Source: Burkholderiales bacterium
GTDB taxonomy: Bacteria > Pseudomonadota > Gammaproteobacteria > Burkholderiales > Burkholderiaceae_C
NCBI GenBank assembly: GCA_025352345.1
Contig: JANXTP010000167.1
Coordinates: forward strand, 1-13,910
Reading direction: 5' to 3'
DNA: 13,910 nt
The notes beneath the pieces were generated by a model that searched no databases, was not told where the DNA came from, and was given only the letters and a program-made list of their open reading frames with translations. Every line of letters starts with the position of its first letter. Position 1 is the stretch's first letter. Below, in pieces: positions 1-7,543 of this stretch. The position numbers and the translations under genes were made by a program.

Positions 1-102
1 GGCTGGTGAACCGGCCCGGAGGACATGAACGGAACACAGCGGTCCGGCGCAGCGCTCCCGCGCCGACCTCAGTTGCGTTGATCCCCCGAGCGCGGCGTAG
101 TC

Positions 103-837
103 TCAACGCAGCAAGGGTTTCAACGTCGGCCACACATTCGCCAGCATCGTTGGGTGACCGACCTCCGCCACATGGATGCGATCGGCCTGGTACTGTGAAT
201 CCGGGACGCCGGCCATCAAAAATGGCACCAGCGCGGCGCCCTCGTCCTTCGCCACGGTGACGAACATCTCGGCCAGCTCATCGTTGTAGCGCCGGCCGTA
301 GTTCGGCGGGATCTGCACGCCGACCACCATCACCTTGGCACCGGCTGCATTGGCGGCTTGCGCCATCTGTTTCAGGTTGCTCAGGCTGCCCTTGAGCGGC
401 AGACCGCGCAGGCCATCGTTGCCGCCGAGTTCCAGGATCACATGGGTGGGTCGGGTTTGGGCCAACAGTGCCGGCAGCCGCGACAGGCCACCGGACGTGG
501 TGTCGCCGCTGATGCTGGCGTTGATCACCTTGGCATCGATCTTCTCGCTGGCCAGCTTGCGCTCCAGCAGTGCCACCCAACCGCTGCCGCGCTTCAGGCC
601 GTACTCGGCCGACAGGCTGTCGCCGACCACCAGCACGGTGTTGCGCGGCGCGTTGCCACCCTGGGTGGCATGGGCGAGTGCAGCTACCGGCATCTGCGAC
701 CAGGCATGTCCGCCTGCAGAAACCAGCCCGATCAGCGCGGTACAGTGAACTAGGCGGTGCAACCAATGCCTGCGCGCAGAGTCCATCGGCATCGCACCAG
801 ATGCACGCGGCCGGGCGCCGCGTGAGATCTTTTCCAT
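103..837 (-). CDS. tesA: TesA-like arylesterase / SGNH (GDSL) hydrolase, exported
   Basis: Serine esterase of the SGNH family, related to E. coli TesA (thioesterase I / protease I / lysophospholipase L1), which hydrolyses acyl esters and acyl-CoA in the periplasm. From the ATG at 837 the protein is 244 aa. Block I reads GDSLSAEYG with nucleophile Ser74; block III is GGND (Asn140); block V is DRIH, giving Asp219 and His222, so the full Ser-Asp-His set is present. An N-terminal signal peptide is visible: an Arg-rich stretch, then a hydrophobic run ending near AWSQ. Start choice: the ATG at 837 has GGACAG a few bases upstream; the ATG at 879 would overlap the divergent gene, and those at 792 and 786 would leave a shorter n-region. 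It diverges from the ABC ATPase at 863, the arrangement of tesA and ybbA in E. coli. Family assignment is sure; substrate is not. Confidence 0.9.
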   Translation of the reverse strand: MEKISRGARPRASGAMPMDSARRHWLHRLVHCTALIGLVSAGGHAWSQMPVAALAHATQGGNAPRNTVLVVGDSLSAEYGLKRGSGWVALLERKLASEKIDAKVINASISGDTTSGGLSRLPALLAQTRPTHVILELGGNDGLRGLPLKGSLSNLKQMAQAANAAGAKVMVVGVQIPPNYGRRYNDELAEMFVTVAKDEGAALVPFLMAGVPDSQYQADRIHVAEVGHPTMLANVWPTLKPLLR

Positions 838-862
838 CGCTGTCCGTTGTGTCCACTCATCC

Positions 863-1549
863 ATGTCCGATCCCATCATTGCCGTTGATCACATCACCAA
901 GCAAGTGCCCGATCCGGGTGGCCCTTTGACCATCCTGCACGACATCAGTTTCACGTTGGCCCGACAACAATCGGCAGCCATCGTCGGTGCCTCGGGGTCG
1001 GGCAAGAGCACGCTGCTGTCGATCATCGCCGGCTTGGATACGCCGACGACCGGAAGCGTTCGCTTGGCGGGCACCGATTTGTTCAGTCTGGATGAGGATG
1101 CTCGGGCTGCGGTGCGGGCCGCCCACGTCGGTTTCGTGTTCCAGAGCTTCCAGCTGCTGGGCAACCTGAGCGCGATCGAGAACGTGATGCTGCCGCTGGA
1201 ATTACAAGGTCGCAGCGATGCGCGGGTGCGGGCCACCGAGATGCTGGGCCGTGTCGGCCTGGGCGACCGGCTGCGGCACTACCCGAAGGTGCTGTCCGGT
1301 GGCGAGCAGCAGCGCGTGGCGCTCGCGCGTGCCTTCGTTGTGCAGCCAGCGGTGCTGCTGGCCGACGAGCCCACCGGCAGCCTGGATTTCGCCACTGGCG
1401 AGCGGGTGATGGAGCTGATGTTCGAACTGAACCGAGAAACCGGCACCACGCTCGTACTGGTCACCCACGACCGGACGGTGGCGGCGCGTTGCGACCGGCA
1501 ACTTCGCATCGATGCCGGTCGGGTCGAACTGGACCCGGCACTCACGTGA
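863..1549 (+). CDS. ybbA: ABC transporter ATP-binding protein, YbbA/LolD-type
   Basis: Cytoplasmic ATPase subunit of a MacB/LolD/YbbA-class ABC transporter, 228 aa, the normal length for a single nucleotide-binding domain. Visible motifs in order: Walker A GASGSGKST (42-50), Q-loop FVFQ (Gln94), signature LSGGEQQR (144-151), Walker B VLLADEP (164-170) followed by TGSLD, and H-loop THD (His202). All catalytic residues are intact. It lies head-to-head with the TesA-like gene, as ybbA does in E. coli, and this supports YbbA over LolD. In E. coli a large permease gene, ybbP, follows; here the next gene is a convergent isomerase 18 bp away, so the membrane partner must be elsewhere or absent. No Shine-Dalgarno is evident before the ATG at 863, but the encoded N-terminus looks natural for the family. 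The transported substrate is unknown. Confidence 0.92.
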   Translation: MSDPIIAVDHITKQVPDPGGPLTILHDISFTLARQQSAAIVGASGSGKSTLLSIIAGLDTPTTGSVRLAGTDLFSLDEDARAAVRAAHVGFVFQSFQLLGNLSAIENVMLPLELQGRSDARVRATEMLGRVGLGDRLRHYPKVLSGGEQQRVALARAFVVQPAVLLADEPTGSLDFATGERVMELMFELNRETGTTLVLVTHDRTVAARCDRQLRIDAGRVELDPALT

Positions 1550-1567
1550 CCGGGCGCCGTCAGGGCG

Positions 1568-2377
1568 TCAGTTGGCGAACTTGTAGTCCGTCTTGTACTT
1601 GGCGCGGATGTCGTCGCGGAACTTGGCGATCTTCATCTGACCGAGCTTCTGCTCAATCTGAGGGCGCACTTCGGCAAGCGACGGCGCCTGCGCCTCGCGG
1701 GTGTCGTCGAGCCGGATGATGTGCCAGCCGAACTGCGACTTCACCGGCAGCTCGGTCATCTCGCCCTTCTTCAGCTTGACCATTGCCTGGCCGAATTCGG
1801 GCACATAGACATTCGCGCTGGCGAAATCGAGATCACCGCCGTTTTCACCTGAGCCGGTGTCCTTCGAGCTCTTCTTGGCCACGTCCTCGAACTTGGCACC
1901 GGCCTTGATCTCCGAGATCAGGGCCTTGGCCTGGTCTTCGGTGTCGACCAGGATGTGGCGCGCACGGTACTCCGTGCCGCCAGCGCCGGTCGATTTGGCG
2001 TACTCGGCCTTGATCTCCGCATCGGTCACCGGATTGGCCGCCTGGTACTGGGTGAACAGCTCGCGGATCAGGATGGTCTGGCGGGCGAATTCCATCTGCA
2101 CCTTGTAATCGGCCTTGCCCTGGAAGCCGCGCTTCTCGGCCTCCTGCACGAACATTTCACGCAGCACGACCTCGTCACGCACCTGTGCTTCGAGTTCCGG
2201 CGTACGGCGTTGCTGGCCCTGCTTCAGGATCTGCTCCATCAGCGCGTCGACGCGCGCCTTCGGCACCGTTTTGCCGTTGACGACGGCGATGTTCTGCGCC
2301 GCAGCCGGCAGCGAGATCAACAAGGCGGCTGCCAGCGACGCGGCCAGCATGGTGGAGGTGGAGAGCAACTTGTTCAT
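1568..2377 (-). CDS. PpiC-type peptidyl-prolyl cis-trans isomerase (parvulin family), exported
   Basis: Predicted periplasmic folding factor of 269 aa that would isomerise X-Pro bonds in exported proteins. An N-terminal signal peptide is clear: MNK, a hydrophobic stretch to about residue 24, then AAAQ at 25-28 as a likely cleavage site. A SurA/PrsA-like helical N-terminal region follows (about 30-125). The parvulin domain spans about 135-225, from YRARHILV (137-144) through GENGGDLDF (177-185) to SQFGWHIIRL (214-223). The C-terminal tail is rich in Lys and helical. It is the last gene of the minus-strand run, 126 bp after bolA, so it may also have its own promoter. A small hairpin-capable sequence (2452-2466) lies in that gap. 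PrsA-like or SurA-like naming is open; the single parvulin domain argues against true SurA, which has two. Confidence 0.92.
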   Translation of the reverse strand: MNKLLSTSTMLAASLAAALLISLPAAAQNIAVVNGKTVPKARVDALMEQILKQGQQRRTPELEAQVRDEVVLREMFVQEAEKRGFQGKADYKVQMEFARQTILIRELFTQYQAANPVTDAEIKAEYAKSTGAGGTEYRARHILVDTEDQAKALISEIKAGAKFEDVAKKSSKDTGSGENGGDLDFASANVYVPEFGQAMVKLKKGEMTELPVKSQFGWHIIRLDDTREAQAPSLAEVRPQIEQKLGQMKIAKFRDDIRAKYKTDYKFAN

Positions 2378-2503
2378 GGGGTGAGGCTTTCAGCTCGTGT
2401 GGAGACGGGGCTTGCCCGAGCGGTATTCGACGCTGCGGTGGGATGGAAACCGACGCGCCAAGCGTCAGTGGAGGATGGGGCGGCTTGACTGGAAGGAAGT
2501 GGG

Positions 2504-2770
2504 TCAGACCTCGCCCGGGGCCCGCGCATCGATGATCAGCGCGTGGATTCCGGCCTGCATCTGCAGCCTCAAAGCATCATAAACGAGGCGGTGTCGGTCC
2601 ACCCGGTTCAGCCTGGCGAAGCGTTCGCTGACCAGTCGCACGGTGTAGTGGCTGCCCTCGCGCGCACCGGCGTGGCCGGCGTGCAAGTGGCTGTCGTCCT
2701 GCAACATGAATTCTGTGGGCTGCAGGGCGGCGCGCAGGGCGGCTTCGATGCGGTTGGGCAGGCTGCTCAT
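2504..2770 (-). CDS. bolA: BolA family protein
   Basis: Small cytoplasmic BolA-fold protein, 88 aa. BolA proteins pair with monothiol glutaredoxins around a [2Fe-2S] cluster and in some bacteria act on transcription and cell shape. The sequence carries the family core: GSHYTVRLVSERF (39-51), then RHRLVY (59-64), then a helix leading to IHALII (75-80) with the conserved histidine His76. The start at 2770 gives MSSLPNRIEAAL, the expected BolA N-terminal helix; the longer frame back to 2851 would overlap the end of yciB and adds a low-complexity, non-family sequence, so I rejected it. It follows yciB by 37 bp in the same direction and is probably in one transcript with selO, msrB and yciB. No strong Shine-Dalgarno precedes the start. 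Confidence 0.92.
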   Translation of the reverse strand: MSSLPNRIEAALRAALQPTEFMLQDDSHLHAGHAGAREGSHYTVRLVSERFARLNRVDRHRLVYDALRLQMQAGIHALIIDARAPGEV

Positions 2771-2807
2771 GGCGTGGTTTCGGTGAGGGTCGACATGGCG
2801 CAGCGCC

Positions 2808-3452
2808 TCAGCGGGCTGGCGGCTTGGGGTCGGCCTCGTCGGGTGCGGCATAGCGGCTCAGATACACACCCTGCGCCAGCATGAACACGATCATCAGTCC
2901 CATGCCGCCGAACAGCTTGAAATTGACCCAGGTGTCGGTTGAATACTGTGTGGCCACGTAACGGTTCAGCACGCCCATCATCACGAAGAAAGCGACCCAG
3001 GCCCAGTTCACCCGCGCCCACAACGGATCGGGCAGGCGCAGTTGCTCGCCCATCATCTGCTGCGGCAGGTTCTTGCCGAACAGCGCGGCACTGCCCCACA
3101 GGCCCAGCGCCATGGCCCAATACAGCACCGTCGGCTTCCATTTGATGAAGTCCTCGTTGTGGAACCAGACGGTCGCGCCGCCCAGCACCACCACCAGCGC
3201 CAGGCTGACCCACAGCATCGTGTCGATCTTCTTGCCGCGCGCCAGCAGGATGGCGATCTGCGCAAGCGTGGCCAGGATCACCACCACCGTGGCCAGCAGC
3301 ACCGGCGCTTCGTTCGCGCCGACCACGCCACCGGAGACGATGAAACCGAAATGCTCGGTGGCGAACGCGGCAGCCCAGTCCTTGTGGGCTTCGGCGTATT
3401 TGAAGGTGCCGAAGAAAAACAGGATCGGCAGGAAATCGAGCAGCAGTTTCAT
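2808..3452 (-). CDS. yciB: YciB / intracellular septation protein A family, inner membrane protein
   Basis: Integral inner membrane protein of the YciB (IspZ, septation protein A) family, linked in enterobacteria to cell envelope synthesis and division. The N-terminus MKLLLDFLPILFFFGTFKY is the family signature. I see hydrophobic segments at about 5-20, 50-70, 78-96, 108-127, 150-167 and 178-198, consistent with a 5-6 helix protein. Conserved stretches include WFHNEDFIKWKPTVLYW (96-112) and NRYVA...TWVNFKLFGGMG (163-184). At 214 aa it is longer than E. coli YciB (179 aa). The extra length falls mainly in the loop after helix 1 (about 21-48) and in a charged, Pro-rich C-terminal tail. I recall similar long forms from Leptothrix/Rubrivivax-type Burkholderiales. 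It sits 55 bp after msrB and 37 bp before bolA. Confidence 0.93.
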   Translation of the reverse strand: MKLLLDFLPILFFFGTFKYAEAHKDWAAAFATEHFGFIVSGGVVGANEAPVLLATVVVILATLAQIAILLARGKKIDTMLWVSLALVVVLGGATVWFHNEDFIKWKPTVLYWAMALGLWGSAALFGKNLPQQMMGEQLRLPDPLWARVNWAWVAFFVMMGVLNRYVATQYSTDTWVNFKLFGGMGLMIVFMLAQGVYLSRYAAPDEADPKPPAR

Positions 3453-3507
3453 GAATTCGCGGGGATCAGCGCCTGGCGCCCGATGCGCGGTGCGCAGGGC
3501 GGTGCTG

Positions 3508-3918
3508 TCAGGTCGGAGGTTTGAAGTCTATCGAAGCCGAGTTGATGCAAAAGCGCTCACCAGTGGGTGCCGGCCCGTCGTTGAACACATGGCCCAGGTG
3601 CGAACCGCATTTGTTGCAGCGCACCTCGATGCGCGTCATGCCATGGCTGCGATCGACGATGCGCTCGACCACCGTGCTGTTGATCGGCTCTGAATAACTG
3701 GGCCAGCCGCAGCCTGCATCGAACTTGGTGCCGGCCTCGAACAGCGGGGTGCCGCAGCCAACGCAGTTGTAGCGGCCAGCTTCCCAGTGGTTCCAGTACT
3801 TGCCGGTGAAGGCACGCTCGGTGCCCGCCTGGCGCGCGACCTGGTACTGCGTGGCATCGAGCTGGGCACGCCATTCGACATCGGTTTTTTGCACGTCGCG
3901 GGGCTTGTCGTCTTTCAT
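3508..3918 (-). CDS. msrB: Peptide-methionine (R)-S-oxide reductase MsrB
   Basis: Reduces the R-epimer of methionine sulfoxide in oxidised proteins. The protein is 136 aa, a single cytoplasmic MsrB domain with no signal peptide. Two CxxC pairs (Cys52/Cys55 and Cys101/Cys104) form the structural zinc site. GCGWPSY contains Cys70, which in many MsrB enzymes acts as the resolving cysteine. HLGHVFNDGP leads to the catalytic cysteine Cys124 in RFCINSASI. Start choice: the ATG at 3918 has GAGGA seven bases upstream. The in-frame ATG at 3942 directly abuts the selO stop codon but has no Shine-Dalgarno; using it would add eight residues and give 144 aa. It follows selO in the same orientation and is almost certainly co-transcribed with it. 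Confidence 0.95.
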   Translation of the reverse strand: MKDDKPRDVQKTDVEWRAQLDATQYQVARQAGTERAFTGKYWNHWEAGRYNCVGCGTPLFEAGTKFDAGCGWPSYSEPINSTVVERIVDRSHGMTRIEVRCNKCGSHLGHVFNDGPAPTGERFCINSASIDFKPPT

Positions 3919-3942
3919 TCGGAGATCCTCAGACACGGTCAT

Positions 3943-5457
3943 TCACGATGAGCATGACACTTCGATGTGTTGTGCCCAGTCGGGCGGAAAGCCGGCGTCG
4001 GCCGAGGTGTCATGGCGTTCGTCGAACGGGTTCTGCAGAACTTTCAGCAGCCGCTGCACTTCCGAAAAATCGCCGGCCTGCGCTTGCCGGATCGCGGCTT
4101 CGGCCAGATGGTTGCGCAGCACCACGCTCGGATTGACCCGTTTCATCGCGGCGGCTCGCTGCACATCGTCGCTTCGTTCAGCCTGAAGCCGTTCGGCGTA
4201 CGCGTCGGCCCAGCGTTTCCTGAACTGCAGGTCATTGAAAAGATCCATCACAGCGCTGTTGTCCGCACCCTTGGCGGTGCTGAATGTCGACAGGCGCCGG
4301 AACAGGATGGTGTGATCGGTTTGCTCATAGGCCATCTGCTTGAGCAATGCGTCGATCAGTCCGGCGTCCCCTTTGTGGGCCGTCGTGAGGCCGCATTTGC
4401 GCCGCAGGCGAAGGTGCATCGCGTCGGCGTAGATCGTCTTGTAGGCCTCGAGCGCTCCCAGCGCGGCGTCGGTGTTGTCGTTGCCGATCAGTGGCATCAG
4501 GCCTTGCGCCAGCGCATGCAAGTTCCAAAACCCGACGTTGGGCTGGCTCGCATAGGCATAGCGGCCCTGGCGATCGGTGTGGTTGCAGATGTGTCCTGGG
4601 TCGTAGCCATCGAGGAAGCCGAACGGGCCGTAGTCGATCGTCAGGCCCAGGATCGACATGTTGTCGGTGTTCATCACGCCGTGGCAGAAGCCAACGGCCT
4701 GCCACTGTGCCATCAGCTCGGCGGTGTGGCGTGCGACCTCGGCCAGCAGCGCCACATACGGCTGTGGCTTGTCGCGGCATTCGGGGAAGTGGTGCTCGAT
4801 GACGAAATCGGTCAGCAGCTGCAGACGTGTCGGGTCGTGTTGTTGCGCAAAATGCTCGAAGTGGCCGAAGCGGATGAAGCTCGGCGCCACCCGCGTCACG
4901 ACCGCCGCGGTTTCGAGCGTTTCGCGCAGCACTGGCATCGGCGAGCCGATGATGCACAGCGCGCGGGTGGTCGGAATGCCGAGCCCGTGCATCGCCTCTG
5001 AACACAGAAACTCGCGGATCGACGATCGCAGCACCGCGCGGCCATCTCCCATACGTGAATAAGGCGTCAGGCCCGCGCCCTTCAGCTGCAGTTCCTGAGG
5101 GCCACTCGGTGTGTCGATTTCACCCAGCGATAGCGCGCGACCATCGCCGAGTTGGCCCGCCCAGACGCCGAACTGATGGCCGCTGTAGACGCTGGCCAGC
5201 GGCCGCATGCCGGGCCACAGTGCATTGCCGCTGAACACGGCCAGGGCATTCAGATCCGGGTGCGTCTGCCAATCGGCGGGCAGGCCAAGCAGTTTGGCGC
5301 ATGAATCGCTGTGAGCGACCCAGCGCGGTGCTGGCAGCGGCTGCGGTGGCAGTTCGGTGTGGAAATCGGCACCAAGCGCATGAAAGCGGTTGCGCCAGTG
5401 CCAGTCGGGGCCCGCGGCCAGCGCGCTGACCGGCATGGTGGCGTCGTCGATATTCAT
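3943..5457 (-). CDS. selO: Protein adenylyltransferase SelO (YdiU)
   Basis: Pseudokinase-fold enzyme of the SelO/YdiU family, which transfers AMP from ATP to Ser/Thr/Tyr of protein targets; glutaredoxin is among the reported E. coli targets, linking the family to the oxidative stress response. The protein is 504 aa, the usual length. Family motifs: YSGHQFGVWAGQLGDGRA (91-108), QLKGAGLTPYSRMGDGRAVLR (124-144), and HGVMNTDNMSILGLTIDYGPFGF (259-281). Asp265, Asn266 and Asp275 occupy the active-site motif, with spacing as in E. coli. The protein ends SCSS; its third-from-last residue is Cys502, the place where vertebrate SelO has selenocysteine. The ATG at 5457 follows a weak GTGAG; the ATG at 5436 is an alternative. 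The frame stays open far upstream, but that part is antisense to the acyl-CoA ligase and is not SelO-like. First gene of the minus-strand run. Confidence 0.95.
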   Translation of the reverse strand: MNIDDATMPVSALAAGPDWHWRNRFHALGADFHTELPPQPLPAPRWVAHSDSCAKLLGLPADWQTHPDLNALAVFSGNALWPGMRPLASVYSGHQFGVWAGQLGDGRALSLGEIDTPSGPQELQLKGAGLTPYSRMGDGRAVLRSSIREFLCSEAMHGLGIPTTRALCIIGSPMPVLRETLETAAVVTRVAPSFIRFGHFEHFAQQHDPTRLQLLTDFVIEHHFPECRDKPQPYVALLAEVARHTAELMAQWQAVGFCHGVMNTDNMSILGLTIDYGPFGFLDGYDPGHICNHTDRQGRYAYASQPNVGFWNLHALAQGLMPLIGNDNTDAALGALEAYKTIYADAMHLRLRRKCGLTTAHKGDAGLIDALLKQMAYEQTDHTILFRRLSTFSTAKGADNSAVMDLFNDLQFRKRWADAYAERLQAERSDDVQRAAAMKRVNPSVVLRNHLAEAAIRQAQAGDFSEVQRLLKVLQNPFDERHDTSADAGFPPDWAQHIEVSCSS

Positions 5458-5622
5458 CTCACGAGTGTATTCAGGCGCCCATGTCACCGCGTGCCAAGGG
5501 GCAAACCTGAAACGCGCCCGGGAGTCACCTGGAATGCGAAGCGCCTCACGCTGCGCTGAGCTTCTTATGATTCGGCCATCGCGCAGCGCACAAGGCTGCT
5601 GTCCCACCCGAGAAAGCCCGCC

Positions 5623-7281
5623 ATGCCGACCGTTCCCGGCCAGATGATGCAGATGCCGCTGTCGATCTCGTCGCTGATCCGCCACGCGGCGCGGCACGCG
5701 GGCGATGTCGAGGTGGTGTCGCGCCGTGTTGAAGGTGATCTGCACCGTACCTGCTACGCCGAGGTCGAGCGACGTGCACGGCAGGTGGCCCAGGCCTTGG
5801 CGCGGCTGGGTTGCCACGCTGGCGAGCGCATCGGCACGCTGGCCTGGAATGGGCATCGCCATCTGGAACTGTTCTACGGCATCTCGGGCTCCGGCCGGGT
5901 GTGCCACACCATCAACCCCCGGCTGCATGCCGAGCAGATCGCCTGGATCATCAACGACGCGCAAGACCGCGTGCTGTGCTTCGATGCCACCTTCTTGCCG
6001 CTGGTCGAGCAACTCGCGCCGCAGCTTGCCAGCGTGTCCCACTGGGTGCTGATGACAGACCGGGCGCACCTGCCCGCCAGCACGTCGCTGAAAAATCTGC
6101 GGTGCTACGAAGACCTGCTGGCCGCCGAGGACGGCCACTGGGCGTGGCCCGAGTTCGACGAGAACACCGCGTCGGGTCTCTGCTACACCTCCGGCACCAC
6201 CGGCATGCCCAAAGGCGTGCTCTACAGCCACCGCTCGACGGTGTTGCACGCGCTGGGCCAGGTGTCTATCGATGCGATGAGCATCGGCTCGCGCGACGTG
6301 ATCCTGCCGATCACGCCGATGTTCCATGTCAACGCCTGGGGCGTGCCGTTTGCCGCCCCGATGGTCGGCGCCAAGCTGGTGTTTCCGGGGCCGCGGCTCG
6401 ACGGCCCGGCGCTGTTCGATCTGATGGAGTCCGAGCGCGTGACCTTCACCGCCGGCGTGCCGACGGTGTGGCTGGGGCTGATCACCTACATGAAGGCGCA
6501 TGGGCTGCAGTTCAGCACGCTGCGCCGCACGGTGGTCGGCGGCGCCGCGTGCCCGCCCGCGATGATGCGCACGCTGGAGGACGACTTCGGGCTGGAGGTG
6601 ATCCACGCCTGGGGCATGACCGAGACCTCGCCGCTGGGCACGCTGGGCCACCTGAAGGCCAAGCACGCGGCACTCGATACCGAGTCGCGGCGCGCGCTGC
6701 AGCAAAAGCAGGGCAAGGTGATCTACGGCGTTGACCTCGCCATCGTCGATGGCGACAACCAACCGATGCCCTGGGACGGCTGCACCCCCGGCCAGCTGCT
6801 GGTGCGCGGACACTGGGTGGTCGATCGCTACCTGGGTGCATGTGACAACGGCAGCGAATCGCCACTTGTCGACGTGGCCGGCGAGCGCTGGTTCCCGACC
6901 GGCGATGTGGCGACGATCGATGCCGATGGCTACATGCAGATCACCGACCGGAGCAAGGACGTGATCAAGTCCGGCGGCGAATGGATCAGCTCGATCGTGC
7001 TGGAGAACATCGCGATGGCGCACCCGGCGGTGCACGAAGCCGCGGCGATCGCCTGCCACCACCCGAAATGGGACGAACGGCCGCTGCTGGTCGTGGTGCG
7101 CAAACCCGGCGTCGACCTGAGCGCGGCTGAGCTGCTGCGCTTCTTCGATGGCAAGGTGGCCCGCTGGCAGCTGCCCGACGACGTGGTGTTCGTCAGCGAA
7201 CTCCCGCACACCGCCACCGGCAAGCTGTTGAAGATGGCGCTGCGCCAGGCTTACCGCGACCATCGCCTGCCGGGTGTCTGA
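5623..7281 (+). CDS. Medium/long-chain acyl-CoA ligase, AlkK-like (AMP-binding)
   Basis: Activates a carboxylic acid, probably a medium- or long-chain fatty acid, to its acyl-CoA through an acyl-adenylate. The protein is 552 aa with no signal peptide. Adenylate-forming motifs in order: YTSGTTGMPKG (188-198), MFHVNAWG (233-240), HAWGMTETSP (328-337), FPTGD (424-428), DRSKDVIKSGGEWIS (442-456), and the C-terminal catalytic Lys534 in PHTATGKLLK. All are intact. The N-terminus (GQMMQMPL...) and many internal blocks resemble Pseudomonas AlkK and the related DmdB/FadD group as I remember them. That supports the ATG at 5623, though its Shine-Dalgarno (GAGAAAG) is modest. It diverges from selO across 165 bp; a TATGAT box at 5566-5571 could be part of its promoter, but I find no good -35. 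Chain-length preference cannot be read from sequence. Confidence 0.93.
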   Translation: MPTVPGQMMQMPLSISSLIRHAARHAGDVEVVSRRVEGDLHRTCYAEVERRARQVAQALARLGCHAGERIGTLAWNGHRHLELFYGISGSGRVCHTINPRLHAEQIAWIINDAQDRVLCFDATFLPLVEQLAPQLASVSHWVLMTDRAHLPASTSLKNLRCYEDLLAAEDGHWAWPEFDENTASGLCYTSGTTGMPKGVLYSHRSTVLHALGQVSIDAMSIGSRDVILPITPMFHVNAWGVPFAAPMVGAKLVFPGPRLDGPALFDLMESERVTFTAGVPTVWLGLITYMKAHGLQFSTLRRTVVGGAACPPAMMRTLEDDFGLEVIHAWGMTETSPLGTLGHLKAKHAALDTESRRALQQKQGKVIYGVDLAIVDGDNQPMPWDGCTPGQLLVRGHWVVDRYLGACDNGSESPLVDVAGERWFPTGDVATIDADGYMQITDRSKDVIKSGGEWISSIVLENIAMAHPAVHEAAAIACHHPKWDERPLLVVVRKPGVDLSAAELLRFFDGKVARWQLPDDVVFVSELPHTATGKLLKMALRQAYRDHRLPGV

Positions 7282-7344
7282 GCGCGTTGCCATCGACCAC
7301 GGTGCCTGCAGTTTCGCCTTCACCTACGTCGATACTTGCGCCCC

Positions 7345-7539
7345 ATGAAGCCCTCGAAGTTCTACAAACTGACCTGGCCGTTGATCTTCGGCGGCGCGCT
7401 GGTGCTGATGCTGGGCGTGTCCACGCTGTCGGTCGACGAATCAATCGGCTGGCCGATCGTGATCACCGGCGCTGCGCTGTTGTCCGCTGGCGTTCTGGCC
7501 ATCTACCTGCGTTCGCGCATTTCTGACTCAGAGGATTGA
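7345..7539 (+). CDS. Small hypothetical two-helix membrane protein
   Basis: A 64-aa protein that I do not recognise. From the ATG at 7345 it begins MKPSKFYKLTWPLIFGG, with hydrophobic segments at about 9-27 and 35-53 separated by a short polar loop (SVDESIG). The tail is basic then acidic (RSRISDSED). This is a plausible helical hairpin in the inner membrane with both ends in the cytoplasm. A TTG at 7336 would add three residues; neither start has a clear Shine-Dalgarno. It lies 63 bp after the acyl-CoA ligase and only 4 bp before the Dabb-domain gene, whose ribosome binding site overlaps its final codons, so the two are probably translationally linked. The clean amphipathic layout and tight spacing support a real gene; no function is inferred. 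Confidence 0.72.
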   Translation: MKPSKFYKLTWPLIFGGALVLMLGVSTLSVDESIGWPIVITGAALLSAGVLAIYLRSRISDSED

Positions 7540-7543
7540 CACC

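Noticed and set aside
1..102. Open frame from position 6 and a possible gene end at the left edge
   Set aside because: The frame overlaps tesA antisense and is Arg/Pro-rich without a ribosome site; no supported gene touches this edge.
72..112. Imperfect inverted repeat (GTTGCGTTGA with TCAACGCAGC) around the tesA stop
   Set aside because: The 21-base loop, one mismatch and absence of a T-run make it a poor terminator.
1550..1567. Possible bidirectional terminator between the convergent ABC ATPase and isomerase genes
   Set aside because: Only a short GC-rich partial stem is visible and there are no T-runs on either strand.
2452..2466. GACGC-CAAGC-like small hairpin between bolA and the isomerase gene
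   Set aside because: A 5-bp stem with no following T-run; not enough to call a terminator or attenuator.
3967..5001. A 344-codon plus-strand open frame opposite selO
   Set aside because: The SelO motifs on the minus strand are intact through this range, and the plus frame has no family resemblance.
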